DNA of 64,000 nt from Mycolicibacterium neoaurum. Lineage in GTDB: Bacteria > Actinomycetota > Actinomycetes > Mycobacteriales > Mycobacteriaceae. A model generated the notes under the pieces. That model was not told the origin of the DNA. It made no database searches and worked only from the letters and a program-made list of their open reading frames with translations. The stretch is from assembly GCF_036946495.1 (NCBI RefSeq), contig NZ_JAQIIX010000002.1:2852001-2916000 (forward strand), given 5' to 3'. A program made the translations under genes and the position numbers. This document shows, in pieces, positions 36,624-45,670 of the stretch. Position 1 is the stretch's first letter, and every line of letters starts with the position of its first letter.

Positions 36624-37907
36624 TCAGAACTCGCCGAGGTAGAACACGCTGCCCTGGTCGTCGGTGCACAGCGCCGAGCGCCCGTAGGACTGTGCCGAGG
36701 GTTCTTCGAGGATCGTGCCGCCGGCCGCGCGGACCCGCTCGGTCGCCGCCTCGATATCCGTGACGGTCCACATCGGCACGGCCGCAGGTCGATCCTGGCC
36801 ACCCACCATGCCCGCCATCGGGTGTGTGCCCTGGATTTCCCAGCCGTCCGGAACGCGGCCGTTGTCGAAGGTCCAGAACAGGAATCGACTGTAGAACGCC
36901 CGGAACGCCGCGGAGTCCTCGGCGTGGTAGGTGATGTACGAAAGGTCGCCGGAGCCTGCGCCGTTGAGTTCCGGGCGCGGGGTGCCGGGCGCCGGGCGGT
37001 ACACCGCGAACGGCGAACCGGAAGGATCGGTCGCGTCGAGCGTCGTGCCGTCCTCGGATTCGGCTTCGACTCCCACCGCCCCGCCGCCGGAGATGATCGC
37101 CTGACGGACGCCGGCCAGGTCGTCGACGGCATAGCAGCAGCGCATCGTCGGGGTTCCCACGCTGCGGGACAGCGTGATTCGGGTGGCGGTGTTGGTCACC
37201 CGGTCGGTCGCCGCGTCGAACTCCCAGCCGAGCACCCGACCGTAGAAGATTGCGGCGCGCTCGGTGTCGGGGGTGCATATCGACACGACGCCGACATCGC
37301 CGTGCTGGATGCTGACCGCGGCACCGTTGATCGGTCCGGTCAGCATCCATCGGTGCCCGGACGGATCGATGATGGTCGCGGTGCGCGACCCGTGCGCCTC
37401 GTAGGGTTGGCGCTCGACGGTGGCGCCACGGACGGCCGCGCGCCGCAGCGCTGCATCGGTGTCCGGTACCTGTAGCATCAGGCTCACCGAGATCGACTGA
37501 GGGGCAGGTGCTTTCAGGCCCATTTCGGGGAACTCGTCGGCCAGGTAGAGCACGCCCGTGCCGATGGTGAGTTCGGCGTGCCCGACCCGGCCGTCGTCCA
37601 TCAGGATCGGGTCGCCCAGCAGCGTGGCGCCCAGTGCGTCGACGTACCAGTCGATGGCAGTCCGGGCGTCGCGGACCGAAAGATAGGGCAGCGCCGCGGG
37701 CCGTGGTAGGCCGACCTCGGCGGGCTCGGAGTTGTTCAGTTCGGCGATGGCGGTATCGGTGCCACTCATCTGGACTCCTTGGCTGTGGTGGGGGAGGGCG
37801 AGGGCCGATTCCAGGCGGGCGCGCAAACGCGCCGCGAACGCCGGATCGGGTGCCACCGGAAGCTCGTCACCGTGCAGTGCGGTCAACGGATTTGGTTCGT
37901 CGATCAC
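36624..37907 (-). CDS. Triple VOC (glyoxalase-fold) protein coupled to an ECF sigma factor
   Basis: 427 aa from GTG 37907, which overlaps the sigma gene stop (GTGA). Residues 1-60 are a short segment with 'DPAFAARLRARLESAL', a pattern common in small proteins next to ECF sigma genes. Then come three VOC domains: about 60-175 ('PYLSVRDARTAIDWYVDALG'), 185-300 ('VSICTPDTERAAIFYGRVLGWEF') and 305-427 ('SYITYHAEDSAAFRAFYSRFL', with 'SVFYLGEF' at the end). VOC domains bind metals, antibiotics or small metabolites. Coupling to a sigma factor suggests a sensing role or a direct stress response function. Confidence 0.82.
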   Translation of the reverse strand: MIDEPNPLTALHGDELPVAPDPAFAARLRARLESALALPHHSQGVQMSGTDTAIAELNNSEPAEVGLPRPAALPYLSVRDARTAIDWYVDALGATLLGDPILMDDGRVGHAELTIGTGVLYLADEFPEMGLKAPAPQSISVSLMLQVPDTDAALRRAAVRGATVERQPYEAHGSRTATIIDPSGHRWMLTGPINGAAVSIQHGDVGVVSICTPDTERAAIFYGRVLGWEFDAATDRVTNTATRITLSRSVGTPTMRCCYAVDDLAGVRQAIISGGGAVGVEAESEDGTTLDATDPSGSPFAVYRPAPGTPRPELNGAGSGDLSYITYHAEDSAAFRAFYSRFLFWTFDNGRVPDGWEIQGTHPMAGMVGGQDRPAAVPMWTVTDIEAATERVRAAGGTILEEPSAQSYGRSALCTDDQGSVFYLGEF

Positions 37908-38431
37908 GGGGTGCCTCCTTCCGGTGTCGGGTAGTGCGTTCGAAAAGCGCGGCGGGCGCGCACCAGCAGGGCTTCGGTCGCGTGCACGGTGCGCCCGAGT
38001 AGTTGCGCGCATTCGGGTACGGAGCAGTCATCGAGGTAACGCAGTGCCAGCACGGTGCGGTGATGTTCGGGCAGTCGTGCCAGCACCGACTCGGCGATGA
38101 TGCGGTCCAGTTCGATATCCCAACCGTCCACCGGGTCGGTGTCCGGCAGGTCGGCAACCGGCACGGTGAACCTGTCATGCCTGCGGCGGTAGTGATCGGC
38201 CAGCTTGTGCCGCGCCACCCCGATCAGCCACGGCACCGTGATCGGCGGCGGCGTTGCCCGGCGGGCGGCATCCATTGCCGCCAGGAAGGTCTCCGACGTC
38301 AGATCTTCGGCGGTTGCGCGATCACCGCAGCGCCGGGTGAAGTATCCGTACACCACCGGCAGCGCCTCGTCATAGAGCTCCAGGAGCTCCCGGGGCGCGT
38401 CGCGGGGTTCGGCGTGGACGCTCACACCCAT
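37904..38431 (-). CDS. ECF-type RNA polymerase sigma factor
   Basis: 175 aa. Sigma-2 region 'YGYFTRRCGDRATAEDLTSETFLAAM' (split, residues 30-55) and sigma-4 region 'LARLPEHHRTVLALRYLDDCS' (about 117-137) with 'AQLLGRTVHATEALLVRARRAF' as the -35-binding helix-turn-helix. It is first in a two-gene operon with the VOC protein. No classical zinc anti-sigma gene is adjacent. Confidence 0.9.
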   Translation of the reverse strand: MGVSVHAEPRDAPRELLELYDEALPVVYGYFTRRCGDRATAEDLTSETFLAAMDAARRATPPPITVPWLIGVARHKLADHYRRRHDRFTVPVADLPDTDPVDGWDIELDRIIAESVLARLPEHHRTVLALRYLDDCSVPECAQLLGRTVHATEALLVRARRAFRTHYPTPEGGTP

Positions 38432-38475
38432 ATCGTCGCCGCCAGGGCCTCAACTCCGACACCCCAATTTTCTGC

Positions 38476-38524
38476 GATTTGTGGAGTCTCGGCCGCCACC
38501 AGTGCTGGTGAGACTCCACAAATC
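38476..38524 (-). terminator. Hairpin terminator at the mftR end
   Basis: GATTTGTGGAGTCTC (38476-38490) and GAGACTCCACAAATC (38510-38524) are perfect 15-bp arms. Inside lies a second palindrome, CACCAGTGCTGGTG (38497-38510). The hairpin reaches the mftR stop codon on the minus strand. It may be a terminator or a member of a repeated element family. Confidence 0.65.
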
Positions 38525-39101
38525 ACAGTTCGGTCAGCCCGCGGCCCACCACATCGAAGGAGTCGCCGAGCAGTCTTGCAAGGGACACCGACTCGTCACC
38601 CAACCACTGCTCATAGGCGGTCAGCGCGACGCCCAGCAGGGTCCAGGCGGCAGTCTGTGGGACCAGGCCGTCGGGCTGCTCACCGCGGCGGCGAGCCACG
38701 TATTCTGCGACCACGGCGCGCCAGCCGGCGTACATCGTCATCGAATGCGCCTGCAGTGCATCGGTTTTGAGAATCAGCCGCATGCGGCGACGGTGCCGGT
38801 CCTTATCGTCGAATTCGTTGAATGCCAGCAGCGCGGTGCGCAATGCCTCGCCGACGCCCGCGGTCGGATCGGCCTCGTCGAGCAGTTGGCGCATGTGGTT
38901 GAGATAGGCGTCGAAATCTCCCCAGGGGATCGCGTTCTTGGACGGGTAGTAGCGGAACAGGGTTCGACGAGCGATGCCGGCGGCCTTGGCGACATCGTCG
39001 ACGCTGACCTCGTCGAAGCCATGGGTGGTGAACAACTCGAGTGCGACGTCGGTGATGTGGTCCTGATTGGTCGACGGGCGCCGGCCGACGCGAGACACCA
39101 T
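38523..39101 (-). CDS. mftR: Mycofactocin operon TetR regulator MftR
   Basis: 192 aa from ATG 39101 (GGAAGGGG upstream). '[16 protein letters not shown]' then HTH '[27 protein letters not shown]' (split, about residues 31-58). Its location divergent to mftA identifies it as MftR, which is known to repress mycofactocin synthesis and respond to long-chain acyl-CoA. The ORF can be extended to 39164, but that would reach into the operator. Confidence 0.9.
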   Translation of the reverse strand: MVSRVGRRPSTNQDHITDVALELFTTHGFDEVSVDDVAKAAGIARRTLFRYYPSKNAIPWGDFDAYLNHMRQLLDEADPTAGVGEALRTALLAFNEFDDKDRHRRRMRLILKTDALQAHSMTMYAGWRAVVAEYVARRRGEQPDGLVPQTAAWTLLGVALTAYEQWLGDESVSLARLLGDSFDVVGRGLTEL

Positions 39102-39203
39102 GTGAACCACCCCTTCCATTTGTGCACTGGATGCCATATTATGTGCGACACAGGTCACACTCATCGAACATGGTGACCTGGTGACAGCCTAGAAAGGTAT
39201 GAC
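39102..39203. promoter_or_regulatory. mftR/mftA divergent promoter with operator-like palindrome
   Basis: CAGGTCAC (39151-39158) and GTGACCTG (39173-39180) form a perfect inverted repeat with 14 bases between, suited to a TetR dimer pair. CATAAT on the minus strand (near 39137-39142) is a possible mftR -10. AGAAAGG at 39191-39197 is the mftA ribosome site. Confidence 0.55.
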
Positions 39204-39299
39204 ATGGACCAGAACCAGCAGGCCGAGAACACCACCGAACTCGTCACCGAGTCGCTCGTCGAAGAGGTGTCGATCGACGGTATGTGCGGGGTCTACTGA
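39204..39299 (+). CDS. mftA: Mycofactocin precursor peptide MftA
   Basis: A 31-codon gene, easily missed: begins [14 protein letters not shown] and ends in the invariant core IDGMCGVY. The radical SAM enzyme MftC decarboxylates the last Tyr and links it to the preceding Val; the pair becomes the cofactor core. AGAAAGG lies six bases upstream and mftB starts two bases after the stop. Confidence 0.97.
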   Translation: MDQNQQAENTTELVTESLVEEVSIDGMCGVY

Positions 39300-39301
39300 T
39301 C

Positions 39302-39601
39302 GTGACCGCACCCACTGCTGATGCAGTGGCGTTCGACCCCGATCGCGGCTGGCGGCTGCACCACCAGGTGGCGGTGCGGCCGGAGCCGTTCGGGGCGCTG
39401 CTGTACCACTTCGGGACGCGCAAGCTGTCCTTCTTGAAGAACCGCACGATCGTCACGGTGGTCAACTCGCTCGACGAGCACCCCGACATCCGATCCGCCT
39501 GTCGCGCCGCCGGTATCGACGACGCCGCTCAGGGCCCGTATCTACATGCGCTCAGTGTGTTGGTGAAGTCCCACATGCTGGTCGCCAAGGAGACTTCATG
39601 A
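39302..39601 (+). CDS. mftB: Mycofactocin RiPP chaperone MftB
   Basis: 99 aa from GTG 39302; starting at 39284 would overlap mftA. PqqD-like RiPP recognition element: 'DRGWRLHHQVAVRPEPFGALLYHF' (split) forms the beta-hairpin/wing and 'KLSFLKNRTIVTVVNSL' the following part. It binds MftA and presents it to MftC. The stop overlaps mftC by four bases (ATGA). Confidence 0.95.
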   Translation: MTAPTADAVAFDPDRGWRLHHQVAVRPEPFGALLYHFGTRKLSFLKNRTIVTVVNSLDEHPDIRSACRAAGIDDAAQGPYLHALSVLVKSHMLVAKETS

Positions 39602-40842
39602 CCGTGCTCGATTCCGCGCCCGCGCGGGAAATCCTGCCCCCGGCGCTGGCTCCCGTCACGGTCGCCGAGCCGACCAAGGTTCCCAAGCTCGTCGAGCAGT
39701 TCGAACACGGCCTCGATGCGCCGATCTGCCTGACCTGGGAACTGACCTACGCCTGCAACCTGTCGTGTGTGCACTGCCTGTCGTCCTCGGGCAAGCGTGA
39801 CCCGCGCGAACTGTCCACCCAACAGTGCAAGGACATCATCGATGAGCTGGAACGTATGCAGGTGTTCTATGTGAACATCGGCGGCGGCGAACCGACTGTC
39901 CGATCGGACTTCTGGGAACTCGTCGACTACGCCACCGAGCATCACGTCGGGGTCAAGTTCTCCACCAACGGCGTGCGCATCGACAAGAAGGTGGCCGCCA
40001 AGCTGGCCGCCAGCGATTACGTCGACGTGCAGATCTCGCTGGACGGCGCGACCGCCGAGGTCAACGACGAGGTCCGCGGGCCGGGTTCGTTCGCGATGGC
40101 GATCCGCGCGCTGGAGAACCTGCGTGAGGCGGGATTCAAAGACGCCAAGATCTCGGTGGTGGTCACCCGCCACAACGTCGGACAGCTCGATGAATTCAAG
40201 GCGCTGGCAGACACTTACGGCGCAACCCTGCGCATCACCCGGCTGCGCCCCTCCGGTCGCGGCGCCGACGTCTGGGACGAGCTGCACCCGACCCCGGCCC
40301 AGCAGGTCGAGCTCTACAACTGGCTGGTCGCCCACGGCGAGCGGGTGCTCACCGGTGACTCCTTCTTCCACCTGTCGGGTCTCGGGGAGCCAGGCGCGCT
40401 GGCGGGGCTGAACCTGTGTGGTGCCGGTCGAGTGGTCTGCCTGATCGATCCGGTGGGCGACGTCTATGCCTGCCCGTTCGCCATCCATGAGAAGTTCCTG
40501 GCCGGAAACATTCTGACCAGCAACGGTTTCAAAGATGTCTGGCAGAACTCGGCGCTGTTCAACGAGCTGCGGGAGCCGCAGTCGGCCGGCGCGTGCGCCA
40601 GCTGCAACCACTATGACGCCTGCCGGGGTGGCTGCATGGCGGCCAAGTTCTTCACCGGTCTGCCGATGGACGGACCCGATCCCGAATGTGTCCAGGGATA
40701 CGGCGAACCCGCCCTGGCCGCCGAACGTGACAAGCCCAAGTCCAGCGTCGACCACTCCCGCGCCGGTGGGAGGAAAGGTCCCATACCGTTGAAGTTATTG
40801 ACCGTCCCTCCCAAGAAGTTCTGTAACGAAAGTCCTGTGTAA
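39598..40842 (+). CDS. mftC: Mycofactocin radical SAM maturase MftC
   Basis: 414 aa. The radical SAM cluster motif is CNLSCVHC with Cys53, Cys57 and Cys60. 'NIGGGEPTVRSDF' near residue 97 binds SAM. The C-terminal SPASM region has the Cys set 'LNLCGAGRVVCLID', 'YACPFAIH', 'CASCNHYDACRGGC' for two auxiliary 4Fe-4S clusters. It catalyses oxidative decarboxylation and C-C bond formation on the Val-Tyr end of MftA. Confidence 0.97.
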   Translation: MTVLDSAPAREILPPALAPVTVAEPTKVPKLVEQFEHGLDAPICLTWELTYACNLSCVHCLSSSGKRDPRELSTQQCKDIIDELERMQVFYVNIGGGEPTVRSDFWELVDYATEHHVGVKFSTNGVRIDKKVAAKLAASDYVDVQISLDGATAEVNDEVRGPGSFAMAIRALENLREAGFKDAKISVVVTRHNVGQLDEFKALADTYGATLRITRLRPSGRGADVWDELHPTPAQQVELYNWLVAHGERVLTGDSFFHLSGLGEPGALAGLNLCGAGRVVCLIDPVGDVYACPFAIHEKFLAGNILTSNGFKDVWQNSALFNELREPQSAGACASCNHYDACRGGCMAAKFFTGLPMDGPDPECVQGYGEPALAAERDKPKSSVDHSRAGGRKGPIPLKLLTVPPKKFCNESPV

Positions 40843-40847
40843 AGATC

Positions 40848-42023
40848 ATGGCTCGTGATACCTGGTTCGAGACCGTCGCCATCGCCCAACAGCGCGCGAA
40901 AAAGCGGCTACCCCGCTCTGCCTACTCCTCGCTGATCTCGGCCAGCGAGAAGGGCGTCTCGGTCTCCGACAATGTCGAGGCGTTCTCCGAATTGGGCTTC
41001 GCCCCCCACGTGATCGGTGCCACCGAGAAGCGCGAGATGTCGACAACTGTAATGGGGCAGGACATTTCGATGCCTGTTGTCATCTCGCCGACCGGCGTGC
41101 AGGCCGTCGACCCCGACGGAGAGGTCGCGGTGGCCCGCGCCGCCGCCGCCCGCGGCACCGCCATGGGGTTGTCCTCGTTCGCCAGTAAGCCGATGGAGGA
41201 AGTCACCGCCGTCAACGACAAGATCTTCTTCCAGATCTACTGGCTCGGCAGCCGCGATGACATCCTGGCCCGGATGGAGCGTGCCCGCGCCGCCGGGGCG
41301 AAGGGCCTGATCCTCACCACGGACTGGAGCTTCAGCCACGGTCGGGACTGGGGGAGCCCGAAGATCCCGGAGCAGATGGATCTGAAGACCATGATCAAGA
41401 TGAGCCCGGAGGTGATCACCAAACCCCGCTGGTTCTTCAGCTTTGCCAAGCATCTGCGTCCACCGGACCTGCGGGTCCCCAACCAGGGGCGCCGCGGGGA
41501 AGCCGGACCGACCTTCTTCGATGCCTACGGCCAGTGGATGGGCACCCCGCCGCCCACCTGGGAGGATGTCGCCTGGCTGCGCGAACAGTGGGGTGGCCCG
41601 TTCCTGCTCAAGGGCATGGTGCGCGTCGATGATGCCAAACGCGCTGTGGACGCCGGGGTTTCGGCGATCACGGTGTCCAATCACGGCGGCAACAATCTGG
41701 ACAGCACCCCGGCCGCCATCCGTTGCCTGCCTGCGATCGCCGATGCGGTCGGCGACCAGGTCGAGGTCCTGCTCGACGGTGGTATCCGCCGCGGTAGCGA
41801 TGTGGTCAAGGCCGTCGCCCTGGGTGCCCGCGCGGTGCTGATCGGCCGCGCCTATCTGTGGGGTCTGGCGGCCAACGGGCAGGCCGGTGTCGAGAACGTC
41901 CTGGACATCCTGTCCGGTGGGATCGATTCCGCGCTGCGGGGCCTCGGCAAGTCCTCCATTCACGACCTCACCCGTGAGGATGTGCTGATACCGGAGGGCT
42001 TCACCCGCACGCTCGGTGTCTGA
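40848..42023 (+). CDS. mftD: Mycofactocin biosynthesis FMN-dependent dehydrogenase MftD
   Basis: 391 aa alpha-hydroxy-acid oxidase fold (LldD-like). 'ISPTGVQAVDPDGEVAVARA' near residue 80, catalytic 'ITVSNHGGNNLDS' near 275 and FMN phosphate site 'LLDGGIRRGSDVVKAVALGA' near 307. It oxidises the cleaved AHDP intermediate to pre-mycofactocin. It begins five bases after mftC. Confidence 0.95.
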   Translation: MARDTWFETVAIAQQRAKKRLPRSAYSSLISASEKGVSVSDNVEAFSELGFAPHVIGATEKREMSTTVMGQDISMPVVISPTGVQAVDPDGEVAVARAAAARGTAMGLSSFASKPMEEVTAVNDKIFFQIYWLGSRDDILARMERARAAGAKGLILTTDWSFSHGRDWGSPKIPEQMDLKTMIKMSPEVITKPRWFFSFAKHLRPPDLRVPNQGRRGEAGPTFFDAYGQWMGTPPPTWEDVAWLREQWGGPFLLKGMVRVDDAKRAVDAGVSAITVSNHGGNNLDSTPAAIRCLPAIADAVGDQVEVLLDGGIRRGSDVVKAVALGARAVLIGRAYLWGLAANGQAGVENVLDILSGGIDSALRGLGKSSIHDLTREDVLIPEGFTRTLGV

Positions 42024-42143
42024 CGGTCTCGACCGCGATGAAACGGGCGTGGCTGCCGTTACGGACGTGACCGAATGTCCGCCGACCGGGCGACAGTGCC
42101 ACCACGATTTCCGTCGCATGCGCCAACAATCGGTGCATCACAG

Positions 42144-42887
42144 GTGAACTCGGCCTACCATCGGCGGGTGGCTTCACCCGCCGATCTCGGTAGCGAGACG
42201 TCGACCGGACTCGTCGGTGGCACTTCCGACGGCAGGCCGGCGCTGATCATCCCGGTCGGGTCTCTCGAACAGCACGGACCGCATCTGCCGTTGGACACCG
42301 ACACCCGCATCGCCGCGGCCGTCGGCCGGGCGGTGGCGGCCAGGCTGGGCGACGGCTGGCTGCTGGCGCCGGCGCTGAATTACGGCGCCAGCGGTGAGCA
42401 CGAGGGTTTCGTGGGCACCATCTCGATCGGCACGGCCGCCCTGCAGCAGGTATTGATCGAGTACGGCCGGTCGGCCGGGATCTGGGCAGGCCGCATGGTG
42501 TTCGTCAACGGCCACGGGGGGAATGTCGAGGCGCTGGCCGGGGCGGTCACCGTGCTGCGCTACGAGGGTCGCGACGCCGGCTGGTGTTCCTGCACGGTGC
42601 ATGGTGCCGATGCGCACGCCGGACACACCGAAACCTCGATATTGCTGCATCTTTCACCCGAGGATGTGCGCGGCGACGCTGTGGTGCCCGGGAACAGCGC
42701 CCCGCTGGCGGAGCTGCTGCCCGCCATGCGAGCGGGCGGGATCGCCGCGGTGAGCGCGGTCGGCGTTCTCGGCGATGCCACCACCGCGACCGAAGCCGAC
42801 GGCGCCCGATACGTTGCCGCTATGGTCGACGAGTGTGCTCGCAAACTGTCGGCCTGGGCACCGAACGGACGGGGGATGCTGACATGA
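42144..42887 (+). CDS. mftE: Mycofactocin peptidase MftE
   Basis: 247 aa from GTG 42144, giving the family N-terminus 'VNSAYHRRV'; the ORF from 42075 adds unconserved residues. Creatininase-fold metal site: '[19 protein letters not shown]' near residue 35, 'FVNGHGGN' near 122 and '[11 protein letters not shown]' near 160. It releases the modified Val-Tyr dipeptide (AHDP) from MftA. The 120-base gap after mftD has no gene. The stop overlaps mftF (ATGA). Confidence 0.93.
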   Translation: MNSAYHRRVASPADLGSETSTGLVGGTSDGRPALIIPVGSLEQHGPHLPLDTDTRIAAAVGRAVAARLGDGWLLAPALNYGASGEHEGFVGTISIGTAALQQVLIEYGRSAGIWAGRMVFVNGHGGNVEALAGAVTVLRYEGRDAGWCSCTVHGADAHAGHTETSILLHLSPEDVRGDAVVPGNSAPLAELLPAMRAGGIAAVSAVGVLGDATTATEADGARYVAAMVDECARKLSAWAPNGRGMLT

Positions 42888-44296
42888 CGGGGCCGCGGCT
42901 GCCGGACGGATTCGTCGTCCAGGTCGATCGGCGGGTCAAGGTGCTCGGTGCCGGCTCAGCGTTGCTCGGTGGTTCCCCCACCCGGCTGCTGAGGCTGGCG
43001 CCGGTAGCCCAGACGATGCTCGACGATGGTCGTCTGGAAGTCCACGATGCGCTGTCGGCGCAGCTGGCGCGCGCCCTGCTCGATGCCACCGTGGCTCATC
43101 CGCGCCCGGCGACGGGCCCATCGCATCACGATGTTACCGTCGTGATTCCGGTGCGCAACAACATCTTCGGGGTCAGCAGGCTCGTCAGATCGCTGCGCGA
43201 CATGCAGGTCGTCGTGGTCGACGACGGATCCACGGTGCCCATTTCGGAGACGGACTTCGCCGGGGCGCACTGCCCGGTGCGGGTCATGCGGCACCAGCGA
43301 AGCCGGGGGCCTGCCGCCGCCCGCAATACCGGCCTGCGGGCGTGTGACACTGATTTCGTGGCCTTTCTGGACTCCGATGTGGTGCCCCGGCGCGGCTGGT
43401 TGGAGGCCCTGCTCGGCCACTTCTGCGACCCGGCCGTCGCCCTGGTGGCGCCGCGCATCGTGAGTCTGCGCGAACCGGATAACCTGCTCGCTCGCTACGA
43501 GGCCGTGCGTTCCTCGCTCGATCTCGGTATGCGTGAGGCGCCCGTCGTTCCGCTTGGATCGGTGGCCTATGTGCCGAGCGCGGCGATCATCTGCCGTCGT
43601 TCTGCGCTGATCGAGGTGGGCGGATTCGACGAGACGTTACATTCCGGTGAGGATGTCGACCTGTGCTGGCGACTGGTGGAGGCCGGCGCCCGGTTGCGCT
43701 ACGAGCCCATCGCGCTCGTCGGCCACGATCACCGGACCCAGTTGCGGGAATGGTTCGCGCGCAAGGCGTTCTACGGTGAGTCCGCCGCACCGCTGTCGGT
43801 GCGCCACCCTGGCAAGACGGCGCCGATGGTGGTGTCGCGCTGGGTGCTGTTGTTGTGGATGTTGGCGGCGACGGGGTCACGCCTCGGGTACTGCGCGGCT
43901 GCGGTGATCGCCGTGCTGTTCGGACGCAGGGTGGCCAACTCGCTGGAGACGGTCGAGACGGCGCCCCGTGACGTGGCCACCATGACGGTGCACGGCCTGT
44001 GGGGTGCCGCGTTGCAGGTCGCTTCGGCGATCTGCCGGCATTACTGGCCGGTGGCCCTCATCGCGGGGGTCTTCTTCCGGCGTTGTCGCCGCGTGGTGCT
44101 GACCGCGGCGGTCCTCGACGGTCTGGTCGACTGGGTGAGTCGCAACAACAGCATCCCCGAGGACTCCCGCAGGGTCGGATTCCTGAGCTATCTGGTGCTC
44201 AAACGGCTCGATGACATCGCCTACGGGCTGGGATTGTGGACCGGGGTGGTCCGCGAGCGGCACCTCGGTGCGCTCAAACCGCAGATCCGTACCTGA
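42884..44296 (+). CDS. mftF: Mycofactocin glycosyltransferase MftF
   Basis: 470 aa. The N-terminal ~80 residues are followed by a GT2 domain: '[15 protein letters not shown]' near residue 87, 'VVVVDDGST' near 107, '[14 protein letters not shown]' near 158 (DxD-like) and '[15 protein letters not shown]' near 255. The last part has membrane helices ('[15 protein letters not shown]' near 320). It adds beta-1,4-linked glucose units to the cofactor. The ATG overlaps the mftE stop by four bases. Confidence 0.95.
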   Translation: MTGPRLPDGFVVQVDRRVKVLGAGSALLGGSPTRLLRLAPVAQTMLDDGRLEVHDALSAQLARALLDATVAHPRPATGPSHHDVTVVIPVRNNIFGVSRLVRSLRDMQVVVVDDGSTVPISETDFAGAHCPVRVMRHQRSRGPAAARNTGLRACDTDFVAFLDSDVVPRRGWLEALLGHFCDPAVALVAPRIVSLREPDNLLARYEAVRSSLDLGMREAPVVPLGSVAYVPSAAIICRRSALIEVGGFDETLHSGEDVDLCWRLVEAGARLRYEPIALVGHDHRTQLREWFARKAFYGESAAPLSVRHPGKTAPMVVSRWVLLLWMLAATGSRLGYCAAAVIAVLFGRRVANSLETVETAPRDVATMTVHGLWGAALQVASAICRHYWPVALIAGVFFRRCRRVVLTAAVLDGLVDWVSRNNSIPEDSRRVGFLSYLVLKRLDDIAYGLGLWTGVVRERHLGALKPQIRT

Positions 44297-44302
44297 GCTC
44301 CG

Positions 44303-45670
44303 GTGCGCGTCGTCATCGTCGGAGCCGGTAGCGCCGGTTCTATTCTGGCCGAGCGGATTTCCCGCAACCCCGACTGTCAGGTGACGCTCTTCGAGTCGGG
44401 ACCTCCGGCCGTCGGCCCTGGTTTGCGGGTAGCCCACCGACTACCGATCGAGCCGGCCAGTCCGGTCGCCGCCCGGTTCTCGGCCACGCTGACCGATCAC
44501 CCGGCCCGGCCGGTGAGTCTGGTGCGGGGCGCGGTGGTGGGCGGATCGGGTGCCATCAACGGCGGTTACTTCTGCCGCGGCCGGGCGGCCGATTTCGACG
44601 GGTGGAATCTGCCCGGGTGGTCCTGGGACGATGTCCTGCCGGATTTCCGCGCCATCGAGACCGACCTCGACTTCGCCGGGCCGCTGCACGGTGCGGATGG
44701 GCCGATCCCGGTCGTCCGGACGCGCCGGTTCGGTGCCGGCACCGAGCGATTCGTGGAAGCCGCACTGGCCCAAGGCTTCCCCTGGGTCGACGACCTCAAC
44801 GGTGCCGCCGGCGGGGACGGGGTCGGTGCTCTGCCACTGAACGTCGTCGACGGTCAGCGGTGCGGGCCGGGTGAGATGGTGCTGGCACCGGCGCTGGACC
44901 GGCCCAACATCGTTCTGCGGACCGGCACCCGGGTGGTGGCGGTCCGGTTCGCCGGACACCGGGCAGTCGGTGTGCAGGTGCTGGGGCCGGATGGGGCGGC
45001 GGCATGGGACGCCGACCGGATCGTGCTGTGTGCGGGCGCGATCTCCACCGCCCAGCTGCTGATGCTCTCGGGGTGTGGACCGGCCGAGGTGCTGTCGAGG
45101 GTGGGCGTGCCGGTGCACGTCGACCTTCCCGTAGGGCAGAACTTCGCCGACCACCCGGAGTGGTTGCTGCCGACGAGGTGGCCTGCGACCTCCGGGCTTA
45201 CCCCACTTGAGGCGGCGCTGTCGGTGGGCGACGTCGAGATAAGGCTCTATACAACAGGTTTCGCCGAGATGATCGGTGATCCACCGGAGGACCCACCGCA
45301 TCTCGGCGTGGCTCTGATGCGTCCCCGGGTCCGTGGCAAGCTGACATTGGTGTCGGCGGATCCACTGGTCGCGCCGGAAATTGCACACCACTATGATTCG
45401 GTGGCCGCCGATGTCAGCGCACTGCGGGACGGGGCAGAGCTGGCGCGCGGTCTCGCGCGGCTCGGCGATGTCGAGGCCAATTGGTCCACCACCCAACATC
45501 TGTGCGGCACAGCGCCGATGGGATCTGTCCTCGACGCGCAGTGCCGGGTGCTGGGTGTGGACGGACTATGGGTCGCCGACGGTTCGATCATGCCCACCAT
45601 CACCTCACGCGGTCCGCACGCGAGCATCGCGATGATCGGCCACCGGGTCGCGCGGTTCGTCGCCGGTTAG
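44303..45670 (+). CDS. mftG: Mycofactocin-associated GMC oxidoreductase MftG
   Basis: 455 aa from GTG. FAD-binding 'VVIVGAGSAGSILAERIS' at the N-terminus, GMC signature 'RGAVVGGSGAINGGYFCRG' near residue 75 and C-terminal 'HLCGTAPMGSVLD' and 'VADGSIMPTITSRGPHASI' with catalytic His/Asn-type positions. It is thought to reoxidise mycofactocinol and pass electrons to respiration. It starts six bases after mftF and overlaps the convergent MFS gene by four bases. Confidence 0.92.
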   Translation: MRVVIVGAGSAGSILAERISRNPDCQVTLFESGPPAVGPGLRVAHRLPIEPASPVAARFSATLTDHPARPVSLVRGAVVGGSGAINGGYFCRGRAADFDGWNLPGWSWDDVLPDFRAIETDLDFAGPLHGADGPIPVVRTRRFGAGTERFVEAALAQGFPWVDDLNGAAGGDGVGALPLNVVDGQRCGPGEMVLAPALDRPNIVLRTGTRVVAVRFAGHRAVGVQVLGPDGAAAWDADRIVLCAGAISTAQLLMLSGCGPAEVLSRVGVPVHVDLPVGQNFADHPEWLLPTRWPATSGLTPLEAALSVGDVEIRLYTTGFAEMIGDPPEDPPHLGVALMRPRVRGKLTLVSADPLVAPEIAHHYDSVAADVSALRDGAELARGLARLGDVEANWSTTQHLCGTAPMGSVLDAQCRVLGVDGLWVADGSIMPTITSRGPHASIAMIGHRVARFVAG

